From positions 62,001 through 126,000 of the forward strand of contig JAMKCH010058388.1 in assembly GCA_023653785.1 (NCBI GenBank): a DNA stretch of 64,000 nucleotides, written 5' to 3'. Positions 37,330-47,866 of this stretch are shown here, in pieces. Within the stretch, counting starts at the first letter, position 1, and each line of letters begins with the position of its first letter. The notes beneath the pieces were generated by a model that worked only from the letters and a program-made list of their open reading frames with translations, searched no databases and was not told the DNA's origin. Source of the DNA: Ophioderma brevispina. Its lineage: Eukaryota; Echinodermata; Ophiuroidea; Amphilepidida; Ophiodermatidae. A program made the translations under genes and the position numbers.

Positions 37330-39960
37330 AATATAATTTGAAACTTCATGTTTTTTTTTACCTTTATCAATATTTTTTTTTTTATAATGAAAAAGTTTAT
37401 TTGTTTTTGATGTTTTTTTTGCCTTTTTTTTTTTTTTTTTATTTTTTTGCTCATGCCACCTCTATCTCCTTACCACCCCCTCATTTCCCCTCACGTCCCG
37501 ACTTTTGGCCATGGCAAACTATCTATTTTACGCCCAATCGCTTAGAAGGCGGAGAACCGGGCTAACGGGGAAATGAAGAGACAACAGTAATCTACCCCAC
37601 ACCTTCACGAGTATCCCGGTGTTCCCCTCTTACGACAACAGTCTAAACTCCCTATTTCTCTTCCCCTCCCTTCCCTTTCTCTTACTCAACCGCCTTTGTG
37701 CTACCTCCCTTTGGAATATTTCCGCTCCATTAGGACCAACCGCGCCCCCGCACCGCACGCCAGACAGTCGCCGTTGCGATCCCCCCATAAGCAACCCCTC
37801 ACCCCCTTATTCACCCCTGCACCTATACCCTCATCACACCTGGCCCCGACCCATCTATTATAACACCTTTCCCAGTATTACGCAGGTCCTATCCCCCACT
37901 TTTCTCGCTTCACAAAATTTTATTGGCTATCCTTCTACATTAGTGAATTCCGCAATATAACTTCCATTAACATTTACAGCTACCTAGCAATTTTTTTTCA
38001 TTCCAGTAACTTTATCAATACTATCCCATGTTGCTCTTTTTAGGAACATCGCACTACCAATTAACACCCCTAACCCCACTCTCTGGCATTGACTTTGCCC
38101 ACCCCCTCCTACACACCCCCACCGCGTCCCCCAACCCCCTACCAACCCCCCTTTTCCCCACCCCCACCCCCAACCCCCCCACCTTCCCCTCTACCCTACC
38201 CCCCTCTCCCTTTCCCTCCCCCCCTCACCCGACCCACCCACCCCCCCCCCCCCCCCCCCCACCCCCCCCCTCCATCTACCCTCCCCCCCCCCTCCCCACC
38301 CCCACCCTTCCCCCCCCCGATCCCCCACCCCACCCCCACCCCTCCTCCCCACTCGGACCCCCCCACCTCCCCCCCCCACCCCACCCACCCCCCCCCACCC
38401 CTCCAACCCGTCCCCCAACTCCCCCCTCCCCTCCATTCCCCCACCACCCCCCCCCCCACCCCCCCCCCCCCCCCCCTCCCCACCCCCCCCACCCCAACAC
38501 CCCCCACCCCACCCCGCCCCCCCCTCACCGACCCCCACCCACACCCCACCCACACCCCCACCCCCCCCCCCCCCCCCCCCCGCACCACCACCTCCCAGCC
38601 ATCCCCCACCCCCCCGACACCCCCCCACAATCGCACCTATACCCACTCCCACCCTCCAACCACCCCCCCCCACCCATCCCACCGGCCCCTCACCCCCCCA
38701 ACTCCCCCCCCCTCCCCCCCCCTTCCCTCCCCTCCCCTCTTCCAACTCCCCAACGCCTCACTCCCACCCACCCCCACCACCCTAACAATCACTACCCCCC
38801 GACCGCCACCCCCCCCCCCCCACCCACCCACACACCCCACCCCCCACCCACCCACCCCCCCCACCCCCCCCACCCCCCCCCCCCCCTACCTCCCCCCACC
38901 CCCACTCTCCCCCCACCCCTCCCCCCTAACGTCCCTACCCCACCAAAAAACCCACCAACACACACCATCCCCCACACAACCACCACCCCCCACTAGTCAA
39001 ACCACCACCCACCCACAACCCACAAACAACAAACACAAAAACCACCCCCACACACACACCCCCCTCAAAAAAAACGCACGACACAAGAACCTCCACCACA
39101 AACACCCCCCCCAACCCCTCAAAAAAAACACCCAAACCAACCAACAAACACAACAAAATAACAACAGTAAAAAAAAAACACCCAAAACACAAAAAAGACC
39201 AAAAGCCGAACAAAACAACACAACCACAACACCCACACAACCAACACAAACCCCACCCTTATCACCAGTAACCCCCAAACAGACCAGAAAAGACCAAGAT
39301 TTAAACTCCGACAGGTATAATAAGAAAATAAGAAAAACTATCCAAGCCTAACCACACAAAAAAAAACACAACCACAACCCTGCCTCGGCCCTCCCGCAAC
39401 TCCATCCCCCCGGCCGCCCCCCACCCCCCCCTCGCAATCCCTCTCAACAATCCAACCCAAAAAACCCCCAAACAACCCCACCACCCCCCCCACAAACCCA
39501 CCAAACCTACACCCCCACAATCCCCCCACACCCCACACACTCCCCACCCCCACACCCTCCCCCCCCCACACCCCTCCTCCGGCACTCTTCTCCGCACTCA
39601 ACCCTCGCTGCCCAATAAATTATTCACACCCCTAAACGCCAAACCCACCACCCCCCACACACCCCCCAAAAGCGCATGGACCCCCACCCTGGATGCTAAT
39701 TCCGTTAACCACACCTGCCCCTTCCGTGGCTGGCCCCGCAGTGACAGCCAGTCAACCCACCTCTTAAGGAATTATGACCCCACCGCCCACACAAACTCCC
39801 CAGAACAAAGTTCAAACCAACAAAGCACACAGCCTACAACACAAGAGACCAACCTAAAACACCACCCAACAAACAAAAACAAAAAACGCACACACCCACC
39901 GCCATAGTCAACCAAACGACAACACCACACACCCCACCGTGTGTGTGTTGCGTTCGCGTT
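37330..39960. other. extreme C-rich, G-depleted low-complexity tract
   Basis: From about 37.4 kb the plus strand loses G. Between about 38.1 and 38.9 kb it is overwhelmingly C with interspersed A and T, including C runs longer than 15. At 39.0-39.9 kb it turns to A/C. There is no stable repeat period. Frames of 322 and 420 codons (Pro/Thr/His-rich) and glycine-rich minus-strand frames follow from base composition alone and are not genes. Either a base-calling or assembly artefact, or a real C-tract able to form i-motif or G-quadruplex structures. Confidence 0.85.
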
Positions 39961-40242
39961 GTGACCCCATGGGCGTCCAAAGTACACATCCCCGAGGTCT
40001 TACTAGGTCACCCAGTGAGACCTACACGTCACTACTTCCCAACCTACCCAAGAACCATTCCACGTACTCCACAGTGTCGCAAAATGTGCACATCGACTCG
40101 GACCAAACCCCTATTCTCCTTATGGGAAACATTGGGCAAATAGTCCGTTAGGGTTAACTTTTTCCAACAACCACTACAAAGAAAACCACACAAAAACACA
40201 AACCAAACACAAAAACCCTATGGGGCTTTGTTAGCGACGACA

Positions 40243-40370
40243 CCAAAATGGTGTGTTATATGCTATAGAGAGATATAAAGGCCACTATTTTGATTCGGTT
40301 ACTTCAATGGGCCCACTATGTTGTGTCCTATAATGAGCAATTCAGACCAGACTATGGTCATAGGCGGTAG
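40243..40370 (+). repeat. two-unit dispersed repeat, partial copy 3
   Basis: Matches the second unit and part of the first of 14,190-14,383, sharing 'cactattttgatt', 'ttgtgtcct' and 'ataatgagc'-like words. It carries the same kind of small indels as the surrounding suspect sequence. Confidence 0.6.
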
Positions 40371-40394
40371 TTAAGATACGTACATAGCCCAACT

Positions 40395-40803
40395 ACGCGG
40401 TCCGGAAAGTGGGTAGGCTGTGTCACAGACTTCGAAAAGATATTATCTAAATTAGTGCTGTGCGAGAGATTAACGTTACCGGTCCGTCATAGCGAATGCA
40501 TGCAACTGAAACTAAATCTAAAATATCTCCAGAAACGAAGGGGTTCTATGGAGATTTTTCCATCAGAGGGGTCGTACTATGTTTGTTTTGGTATATGTAT
40601 GTAATGGGTCTGAACGTAAGGAACCTAGCGAGAAAATGAACGTTTTTGTCGGGGTACTTCGGTGCTCGCAAAACACGGAAAGTGAACAAGCAATCGATAC
40701 GGGCCGCATTTCCCTTTTTTTCCCCACAATGCCTTTCGTATTATTCCAGTCTTGAGAATTTTCAAACGCATGCGCCAACTTTTTTTTCAATATTAGAAAC
40801 AGG
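40395..40803 (+). repeat. block 1, second copy
   Basis: Direct copy of 23,453-23,883 with scattered indels. It marks roughly the right edge of the low-quality zone; beyond about 40.9 kb the sequence reads cleanly again. Confidence 0.8.
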
Positions 40804-40874
40804 ATATATGGACTACAGGCACTGCCGCGGAATAGGCAACCATTATCAGTAATAAATGGACTGTGGCATTTTGA

Positions 40875-40948
40875 ACCCCTGATGAATTCTATGGAATAAA
40901 GAGCACTTTTATTACGTAAAAGACGGATGAATTCATCAGGGGTCATGG
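40875..40948. repeat. small inverted repeat
   Basis: ACCCCTGATGAATTC at the left is mirrored by GAATTCATCAGGGGT at the right, about 45 bp apart, with a further 'tttatt' to 'aataaa'-like pairing inside. No gene function is implied. Confidence 0.65.
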
Positions 40949-43908
40949 GTATCAGTCGGGTCAAAAAAATGTTCCATACCCTAAAAAAAAACAAATCACC
41001 TTGCCTTTGGGCCGCTCTTCTTTCTACAATGCCTTTCCTTGCCATTGTTCACTTTTTTCCAAAGGAAAAACAGACTTACTTATTTTAAATTCATACTGCG
41101 AATTAGTGCCAAATCTTATTGGGCCCATTCACAAATATACAGTTGTACACCTAAAATATTTACCTTTCACTAAATAATTTTTTTTCCAAAATACAGTCAG
41201 TCTATTTTTGGGTTGTTGCTAAAGAGCACATGAAGAAGGCAGCAGCAATATGTTACATAATACCATAACAACACATTTCACCTCAATTTAGTATTAAATT
41301 TTGACATGTCAATCTTTAATTAACACTGACTTTTCAATAAAAAAATAGCTGTTTTAATATAAACTGCCCATCTTTACCATGAGTCACACATGATTGTTAT
41401 TTTGTAGTAAATTATAATAATAAATTACAGTAAAACCAAGCCCTCTACCCCTGTAAGAAATGTTTGCATTTTATTAACTATCCTATCTGGTTAAAAATAA
41501 AGCCACATTCCTTACAACCCAAGCACAGTCTGAATTCTAGATCTTTATGAGTTTTGAATTTTCAGATTCAGAAACTACCAACAATAACTCTTATTTCAAT
41601 TCCTGTCATTAAAAAAAAACTCTTGCTTTTTAATAGTGATTTGACCTTGACTTGATATCTTAGATGCGATGAGTTACCATAGATGGCAATCTCATTTTTG
41701 TTATAATCAATTCTCAAGAACCTGTCAATCTGCATTGTCAAACTACTTTGACAAGCTGACCCGATCCTTCCAAATTTCTACAAAAATAGAAACCGAAATT
41801 AGTTTTTTTATCTATTTTCCTCTCCTAGTGCTATACATGCATTACTTATAGCCCCTACGGTAAAGTATGCAACTTTCTTGTTTAACCCAAATTACAGTGA
41901 AAAAAAGAGCTTTCAGTTCTAAATACTACTATACACAATTATCTGAGAATTACTTGCAATGCATTCTATCACCATGATCACTGTAAACACTGTGCTGTTT
42001 TACTCAAATTTATATATTTAAGTATAGTCTTCATATACTTCTTAAATTGAAGTATAAAGTAAATTCATTTTACTCTTTTCCCCTTGAAATCTAAACTTGT
42101 TGAAAACTTCACATTCTTTTTTAACTTCTTTTTCAACTTTCATTGATTTCTTGTCAATAGAATAGAGACATTTTATCTTCTATTTTTAGTCACCACCAGA
42201 GTAAAAAAAAAAAATGGAGAAAAATCATGATGCTTTCACCAGGGTAATTTTGGCCCCTAGAGGGAAAATTTTAAGATTTGGAGAGAAATTGCATTCTTTG
42301 ATACATAGGAAATAGCTGGAAATTTTAAAATCTTGGAGAGATTTTGGCTGTCCTTCCTGGGAAATAAATATTTTTCTTACCCTGCTCACTATATTAAATA
42401 TCAATGGAAATTTCCATTTTTGTTACTTTTTAAAACCAGAAATCTGCAGAAAGTACTTGTTTTAGAAATCACAATCTCATACAAGCAGAGCTCAATGCTA
42501 TACCAATAATTATACACACGATGCTAAATTACAAAATTCAAAAGTAACAAATTCACTGTCACTGTTGATTCAACTAAATTGATTTTCTTGCAAAGAAAAT
42601 TTCTCATTACACTTTCCATGACAACAGATTATGCTGATCCTTACACAACCCTGGGAGTCATCGTCATTATATATTCGACGCTGAATTTGCATTCAACGAG
42701 GAACCAACAATAGAAACCAACCACTTATAAACCTCTTCTAACTGACCAATGAGAGACCACCAGTGGACAATCTTCACTCTGGAAACACACCGATTAATCG
42801 CGCATAAATTATGCACATTTGACGTTGTTTGCAATTCATCAGCTTGCTATCTAGCACCTTCCCGCTGAATTGAAAATAATTAAAAATGGATCCTTCCTCA
42901 GGTCCTCAATTTGAATGAATTTGGCAGCAATTGATAGAACGATTGATTTTTACATTGTATGTTTATCAGTCAATACATCATCTTCTATTAAATACACAAT
43001 TCATTATTTCCACATTCAGTGAAATTTAGTTAATATAAAGGTATATTTTCTTTTAGTTCAGATGTGATTATTTCTTATTTACTAAAGTAGTTGTTTCTTT
43101 GTTTACCTTCTACTATAGTTATTTATATTCATTCTTTTAAATTTGAATGGGAAAAATCTTCATAACTACACAATTTAAGCATAAGTGGATAGAGCATTAT
43201 ATACAGCATAAACGACAATAGTAGCAAGAATGCATAAAAGACTTCCATTTTGGCCTTCATTGATTATTAACGAATGAATACAATTGGAAACAAAATACCT
43301 AAAATCTTTGACAACCACACATGCTAACCATATCCAGTGTTATAGCCTCAACAGGGAAATAAAATCAAACTCCATATATGTATTCAAAGCCTTTGTCACA
43401 CAATGTGGACCAATCTGCCAACTGCAAAACCAATGATTGTGATAAGCACAGCATCTAGTGCAAAATGATACTTTCACCCATCTAGGCATTTTAGTAATTC
43501 TCATCACATCAAAAAATAAACAAAACACATCAATTCTATGTTTTAATTAAAATAGGTTTTATTTATTGGGATTATAAGTTAATGAGAATTCCAAATGCAA
43601 TTGCCATGGGTTGTTGAAAGCAAGATCAATTTCTGAGAATCACAGCACACGCTATCTGTGTGTACTCGGCATCTGCTGCTTACTGTCACTGAATGTGGAC
43701 CAAAATGACAGTGCTAAGTGAAAACTGAATTCTCTCAGGTTAAACACCAAAAGATCGACTATCTGCTATTAATGTATTTAGTTTTGTTACGGACATAGGA
43801 GGTCTGAATATGAAAGCACATAATGTTAGTATATTTGTCTCAAAAACATTAATTTTGATTCTCTGCCAGTTATGTTAGAAAGGGATAAAATTGGATGGTC
43901 TAATCAAC
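40949..43908. other. AT-rich stretch without gene
   Basis: Clean AT-rich sequence. Frames are short and unrecognised, with only minor A and T runs. No inverted-repeat element could be delimited. Likely intergenic or intronic. Confidence 0.5.
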
Positions 43909-44129
43909 TTGACTATACTTTGATTACTACCAAATAGGCAGACCTCATAACAGTACGAACTGATATAGAATAATCATAGGCGCAAGACAAAAACAAGCGA
44001 TGCAGTGTGTACATAATGCATGGCGCGCGCTATTCTGTGCATGCGCTCGAGTACATTTGGTTTACTTTATGGCGGAACAATAACAACCAAATAATTCCCA
44101 CCTATTTGGTGGTAATCGAAGTATAGCAA
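43909..44129. mobile_element. inverted-repeat MITE, about 220 bp
   Basis: TTGACTATACTTTGATTACT at the left is mirrored by the right end ('ggtaatcgaagtatagcaa'), and the pairing continues through 'accaaatagg' and 'cctatttggt'. Terminal inverted repeats are about 33 bp. The interior is less AT-rich ('catggcgcgcgc') and has no protein frame. Non-autonomous DNA transposon. Confidence 0.8.
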
Positions 44130-44475
44130 TCTTTTACTTTGTTAACTATTTTGAAGACGACTGATGCACTGTAAAAATGACAAAGTTACATGAAAATTTT
44201 TATTTAGTGGTTTAAGTAACAGCATTGGCAAAAGGGTTCAAAGACCTTGATAGTAATATAGTGATCCTATAGTATCAATTGAAGTCGTTGTCTTGGGGTG
44301 CATTTTCTTGAGTAAAGAAAGGCTTTTAAGAAAAGTCTTTTAAGGGTATGCTGTGCATGACTATGTTTTAATTGGTTTGAATATTTATATGCATGAAGTG
44401 CCTACATTTCTAATGGATAGTATGCAGCTCAACATTGAAATTTGAAAATTTTTATTTACATTAAGAAGCGAGCCA

Positions 44476-44655
44476 GTGTGTGTGTTTTGCGCGTGCAAGC
44501 GGCCATGTATATGCGTGTGTGCAAGTATGTGTACATATGTGTGCAAGTATGTGTACATATGTGTGCATGTGTGAGTATGTGTGTGTGCACATGCATGTGT
44601 GTGTGTGCACACACGTTTGTGTGTGTAGGGGTGTAGGTGTGGGTGCATGTGCACA
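44476..44655. repeat. GT-rich degenerate microsatellite
   Basis: About 180 bp of GT/TG words mixed with 'gcatgtgtg' and two near-identical 'caagtatgtgtacatatgtgtg' motifs. Frames on both strands (His/Thr-rich minus, Cys/Val-rich plus) are repeat artefacts. Confidence 0.9.
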
Positions 44656-45473
44656 CAAATTAGAAACACTTAAATTTGCAAACAATGTGAAGCAAAACAG
44701 AACAAATGTTCAAACAATGTTTCTTTAAAAGATACAAAAATGAATAACAGAAAAAAATAACTTCAACAACACTCCTTTATTCAAGCTAATGTATTCTGTA
44801 CGGTCCACCATCTTTTTCTGATGCTTGTAAAAAGGTTGTTGCAGGTTTTGAAATAGGTAGCTTTCACACCTGTATAATAGGTCTACTGATTGATGGTTGG
44901 ACAGTTTTCTCCACTACAGATCAAGACAAGATATGTTTCTGGACTCTTGGCAGCATATCATATGGTCAGTTGTCGCTTGAGGCTCTAATCAATATGCGGT
45001 AATCTTAATGATTACTTGATGTCTGCAGGCCAAGATTAAATCTAAATTTAGGTTGCAAAAGATGAAAATTGCATTACAATTTCTGATCAATGATCTTGAA
45101 TCTCTTTGGGAATCCAATTTCCACTTTAGGTACATCCTTGGGATCTTGTTGTGAAGTTAATATTTGTGTAAGGCTTACGTTAAAATAAAGATGGACGTTG
45201 TGCATACTGATGAAAATGTTCCACGTGAGTTTCTAAGCATTTTCAAGTTGTACAAATACTATTTTATAAATTTATTATTGGCCCTTTTCTGTTGTTGATG
45301 GGTATGATTGCAGTATGAGTGCTGAAGCAGTTGCTTGGTTCACGGTCAATCTACCTCATTTTGTTACTCTTTAATCTGGAAAGTGAGGTAGACTGACTAG
45401 ATGAGTATTGGCAATGGTGTTTACACTGATTTTATACCATCAATGACAGGGGAGGGAGGGCCAATTACATATA

Positions 45474-45811
45474 AGGCCTAAAAAAATTGTTTGATTGGCG
45501 TAACCCGACCGACCCTATTTTTACCGCCGACCCTAAATATTTTTATTTTTTGTGTGCAAAAAAAAAAAAGTTTTAAAAACCACGTAAAACAAATATTTTC
45601 ATTTAGTATCGCGATTTAGTATTGCAGGACATTCAAAATGACAAATAAAAAGATGTGTTACAGAAAAAGTGAAGATGTGCCATTTGTTTTTGTATGTGTG
45701 TCATATATTTTGTGTTCTGGTATGTGAAACATAAAAAAAAAAAAAAAATCCGACCTACCTACCCTATTTTTTTTCTATGTTACGCCAATCAAACAATTTT
45801 TTTTAGGCCTA
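45474..45811. mobile_element. MITE with 30-bp terminal inverted repeats
   Basis: The left end AGGCCTAAAAAAATTG continues into TTTGATTGGCGTAAC. The right end starts GTTACGCCAATCAAAC and runs through an A/T run to 'taggcct'. TA or TAA outside both ends suggests a TA target site. Sub-terminal blocks 'cgaccgaccctattttt' and 'cgacctacctaccctattttt' are in direct orientation. About 338 bp, no protein frame. Confidence 0.8.
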
Positions 45812-45966
45812 AGGTCTCTACAAATAAAATAATGTTTGTCATGACAAATTTAACACAACTTCAGAAATAGTTGTCATTTGGATAATCAATACATTCAATG
45901 AGCTTAAACCTTGGCTAGATTTCCAAACTGAACACCCTCTCTAACATAACCAGATTCATTACTATT

Positions 45967-46200
45967 GTGTAGACTGTGTAGTACCTTAGGTACTTCATGT
46001 GTACTCCCAGTGATACAGGGTACCTACCATGTAGACACATGTGTCACACAGGCACATTGCAGTAGACACTCTACCAGGGGTATCATTCAAAGTACACAAC
46101 TAGATTCCCCACTATAGTGTACACCATGTTGTAGGTACTCCAAGTGTGTATTCCCAGTGTTAACTACTAAGTACCTAGGTACACAGCATGTAGAATATCC
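45967..46200. repeat. degenerate direct repeat of a TAGGTAC-rich unit
   Basis: Two diverged units (about 45,967-46,070 and 46,112-46,200) share 'gtaggtactcc'/'taggtacttc', 'gtgtactcccagtg'/'gtgtattcccagtg' and 'gtacctaccatgtag'/'gtacacagcatgtag'. Palindromic 'taccttaggta' and 'gtacctaggtac' occur. Origin unknown. Confidence 0.5.
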
Positions 46201-46686
46201 TTCAAAGCCAATGGTTCACTCAAAAGTAACTTATGTTCTAGGAAGTACTTTTTAGGTACACATTAGTTATCTAAAAGTTTAATCAGAAAAATGGAGGCCA
46301 TATGTGTGTACTCAGCCACGTATTTGCACAATTGAACAGCCTGTGTATTGTGTACTACCAGAGTACCGCAATCATTACTACACAATTTTCTTGGCCAACC
46401 ATCAAACGTTAATAGGCGAGGAATCTGACAGCAGAGTTTTACAATAAAGCCTCTGCTTTGAGAATAAAAACACTATGCCCGGAGGGTTAAACTGACAAAA
46501 TCAAATTGAAAAATCAAAAGTGAATCATACTTTGAATTTCTGCCAAGCATTGAGACAAACATTTTACATTATTTTTGCCTGCCATACACCAATGTTTAAG
46601 TGCAAGCAAACCAGTATTTCAAGTGTAGGGAGAGAAAATAACATGTATGCGTGCAAAGTTTGCAGGGCATTGACCAAGTTACAGTT

Positions 46687-46867
46687 CTAGTTTTCTGAGA
46701 CAGCTCCATTTTTTCCTTCTTCCTGTGAGTATCTAGAGCTCATCGCTAGTGGAATTCTAAGACTGAGGACATTAAGGGATTTACTACCATGATAGCTTGT
46801 GATCCTGCTGCTGGAACACTTCAATTTTCTTAACTGAGATAAATTTCTCGGATGGAAGCGTTTGGAT
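46687..46867 (-). CDS. candidate 3'-terminal coding exon (weak)
   Basis: On the minus strand an acceptor-like site (pyrimidine-rich tract then TATAAG) at 46,868 opens a frame of 59 codons ending in TAG at 46,687. The frame is Ser/Arg/Lys-rich and ends SQEEGKNGAVSEN. Its entry phase (one base before the first full codon) fits the exit phase of the candidate exon at 51,426-51,638. It lies outside all repeats I could define. There is no clear AATAAA close downstream. No family recognised; a chance ORF is a real alternative. Confidence 0.25.
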
Positions 46868-46929
46868 CTTATAGCAAATTCAGAGAGGAAAGCCAAAATT
46901 CTCATCGATATTTTGAGAATAAAGTTATA

Positions 46930-47210
46930 GGCTGGTATTCTGAAAGGGAGACTAACTTTAGACCTGGGTTTAAACCAGGGTTAGTCCTACAAGAAGGGAC
47001 CTTTTTTTCTTACAACATACTCTAAAAGTGTACTGTAACGGGTGAGAAAATTCCTCATTGATGGGCTGTTCCAGCCCATCCATGAGGAATTTTCTTACCC
47101 GTTATATTTAACTTTCACAGTATTTTGAAAGGAAAAAAGGTCCCTTCTTGTAGGACTAACCCTGGTTTAAACCCAGGTCTAAAGTTAGTCTCCCTTTCAG
47201 AATACCAGCC
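46930..47210. mobile_element. foldback element with nested arms, 281 bp
   Basis: The outer arms (46,930-47,004 and 47,138-47,210) are nearly perfect reverse complements, from GGCTGGTATTCTGAAAGG to CCTTTCAGAATACCAGCC. An inner pair of 32 bp (about 47,036-47,067 and 47,074-47,105) has two mismatches. The whole unit can form one long hairpin. No protein frame. The low divergence between arms suggests recent origin or hairpin-maintained homogeneity. Confidence 0.9.
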
Positions 47211-47331
47211 ATTGTTTTCGGACCAGAGCTGTTTTATGACATGATAATAACACAGGCAATATACCTTTATATGTCATACGACATAATGTAATGCGGGCAA
47301 TATACATTTATGTGTTAATGATATAATTTAA
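47118..47331 (+). repeat. 214-bp direct repeat, left copy
   Basis: Identical to 47,653-47,866 except one base ('accagccattg' here, 'accagtcattg' there). It covers the right arm of the foldback element plus about 120 bp of flank and ends exactly at a TTAA. Confidence 0.95.
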
Positions 47332-47652
47332 AGGTGGTTGTTCCGATTTATGTGTATTGTGTTCTCTACTTGAAATGAGAGCCTGGCACTTGCACATACA
47401 CCCCATCAAGTACCGTGGGAAACAAACTTGCGGTTTTGATGGTAGATTCAATAATGCATGTTGCAAAGCCCTATTCAATACCGTGCTAATATTGATGGTT
47501 AACCACTAAAACGGCGTTTTTTTGTTTATATCTTGGGAATGAAATGGATTTGAGGGCTCAAATTTTAGGACGACAATGAGAAAAATACGGCCTTTCGTCT
47601 GATATCAAAATCGATACTACTTCCGGGTAATTAAAAAAAAAAAAAAAAAAAA
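47328..47652 (+). mobile_element. TTAA element with missing right end and A tract
   Basis: It starts TTAAAGGTGGTTGTTCCGAT and is collinear with the complete element at 57,737-58,088 ('gctaatattgatggttaacc', 'aacaatgagaaaaatacggc'-like words, 'gatactacttcc'). The match stops there. Instead of the last 50 bp or so and the right terminal repeat there is an A run (about 47,633-47,652), then a second copy of the flank. No coding frame. Confidence 0.8.
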
Positions 47653-47866
47653 CAGTATTTTGAAAGGAAAAAAGGTCCCTTCTTGTAGGACTAACCCTGG
47701 TTTAAACCCAGGTCTAAAGTTAGTCTCCCTTTCAGAATACCAGTCATTGTTTTCGGACCAGAGCTGTTTTATGACATGATAATAACACAGGCAATATACC
47801 TTTATATGTCATACGACATAATGTAATGCGGGCAATATACATTTATGTGTTAATGATATAATTTAA
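47653..47866 (+). repeat. 214-bp direct repeat, right copy
   Basis: Second copy of 47,118-47,331, beginning straight after the A run and ending at TTAA before unrelated sequence ('ctagggcaatt'). Confidence 0.95.

Noticed and set aside
38028..39351. Long proline/threonine-rich frames (322 and 420 codons) and glycine-rich minus-strand frames
   Set aside because: They arise only because the tract is almost all C with little G, so stop codons are rare. No start context, splice signal or domain, and the tract itself is suspect.
40563..41045. 160-codon minus-strand frame
   Set aside because: It overlaps the indel-rich second copy of block 1, and the corresponding cleaner sequence at 23.5-23.9 kb is not open in that frame.
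44385..44728. His/Thr-rich and Cys/Val-rich frames
   Set aside because: By-products of the GT-rich microsatellite.
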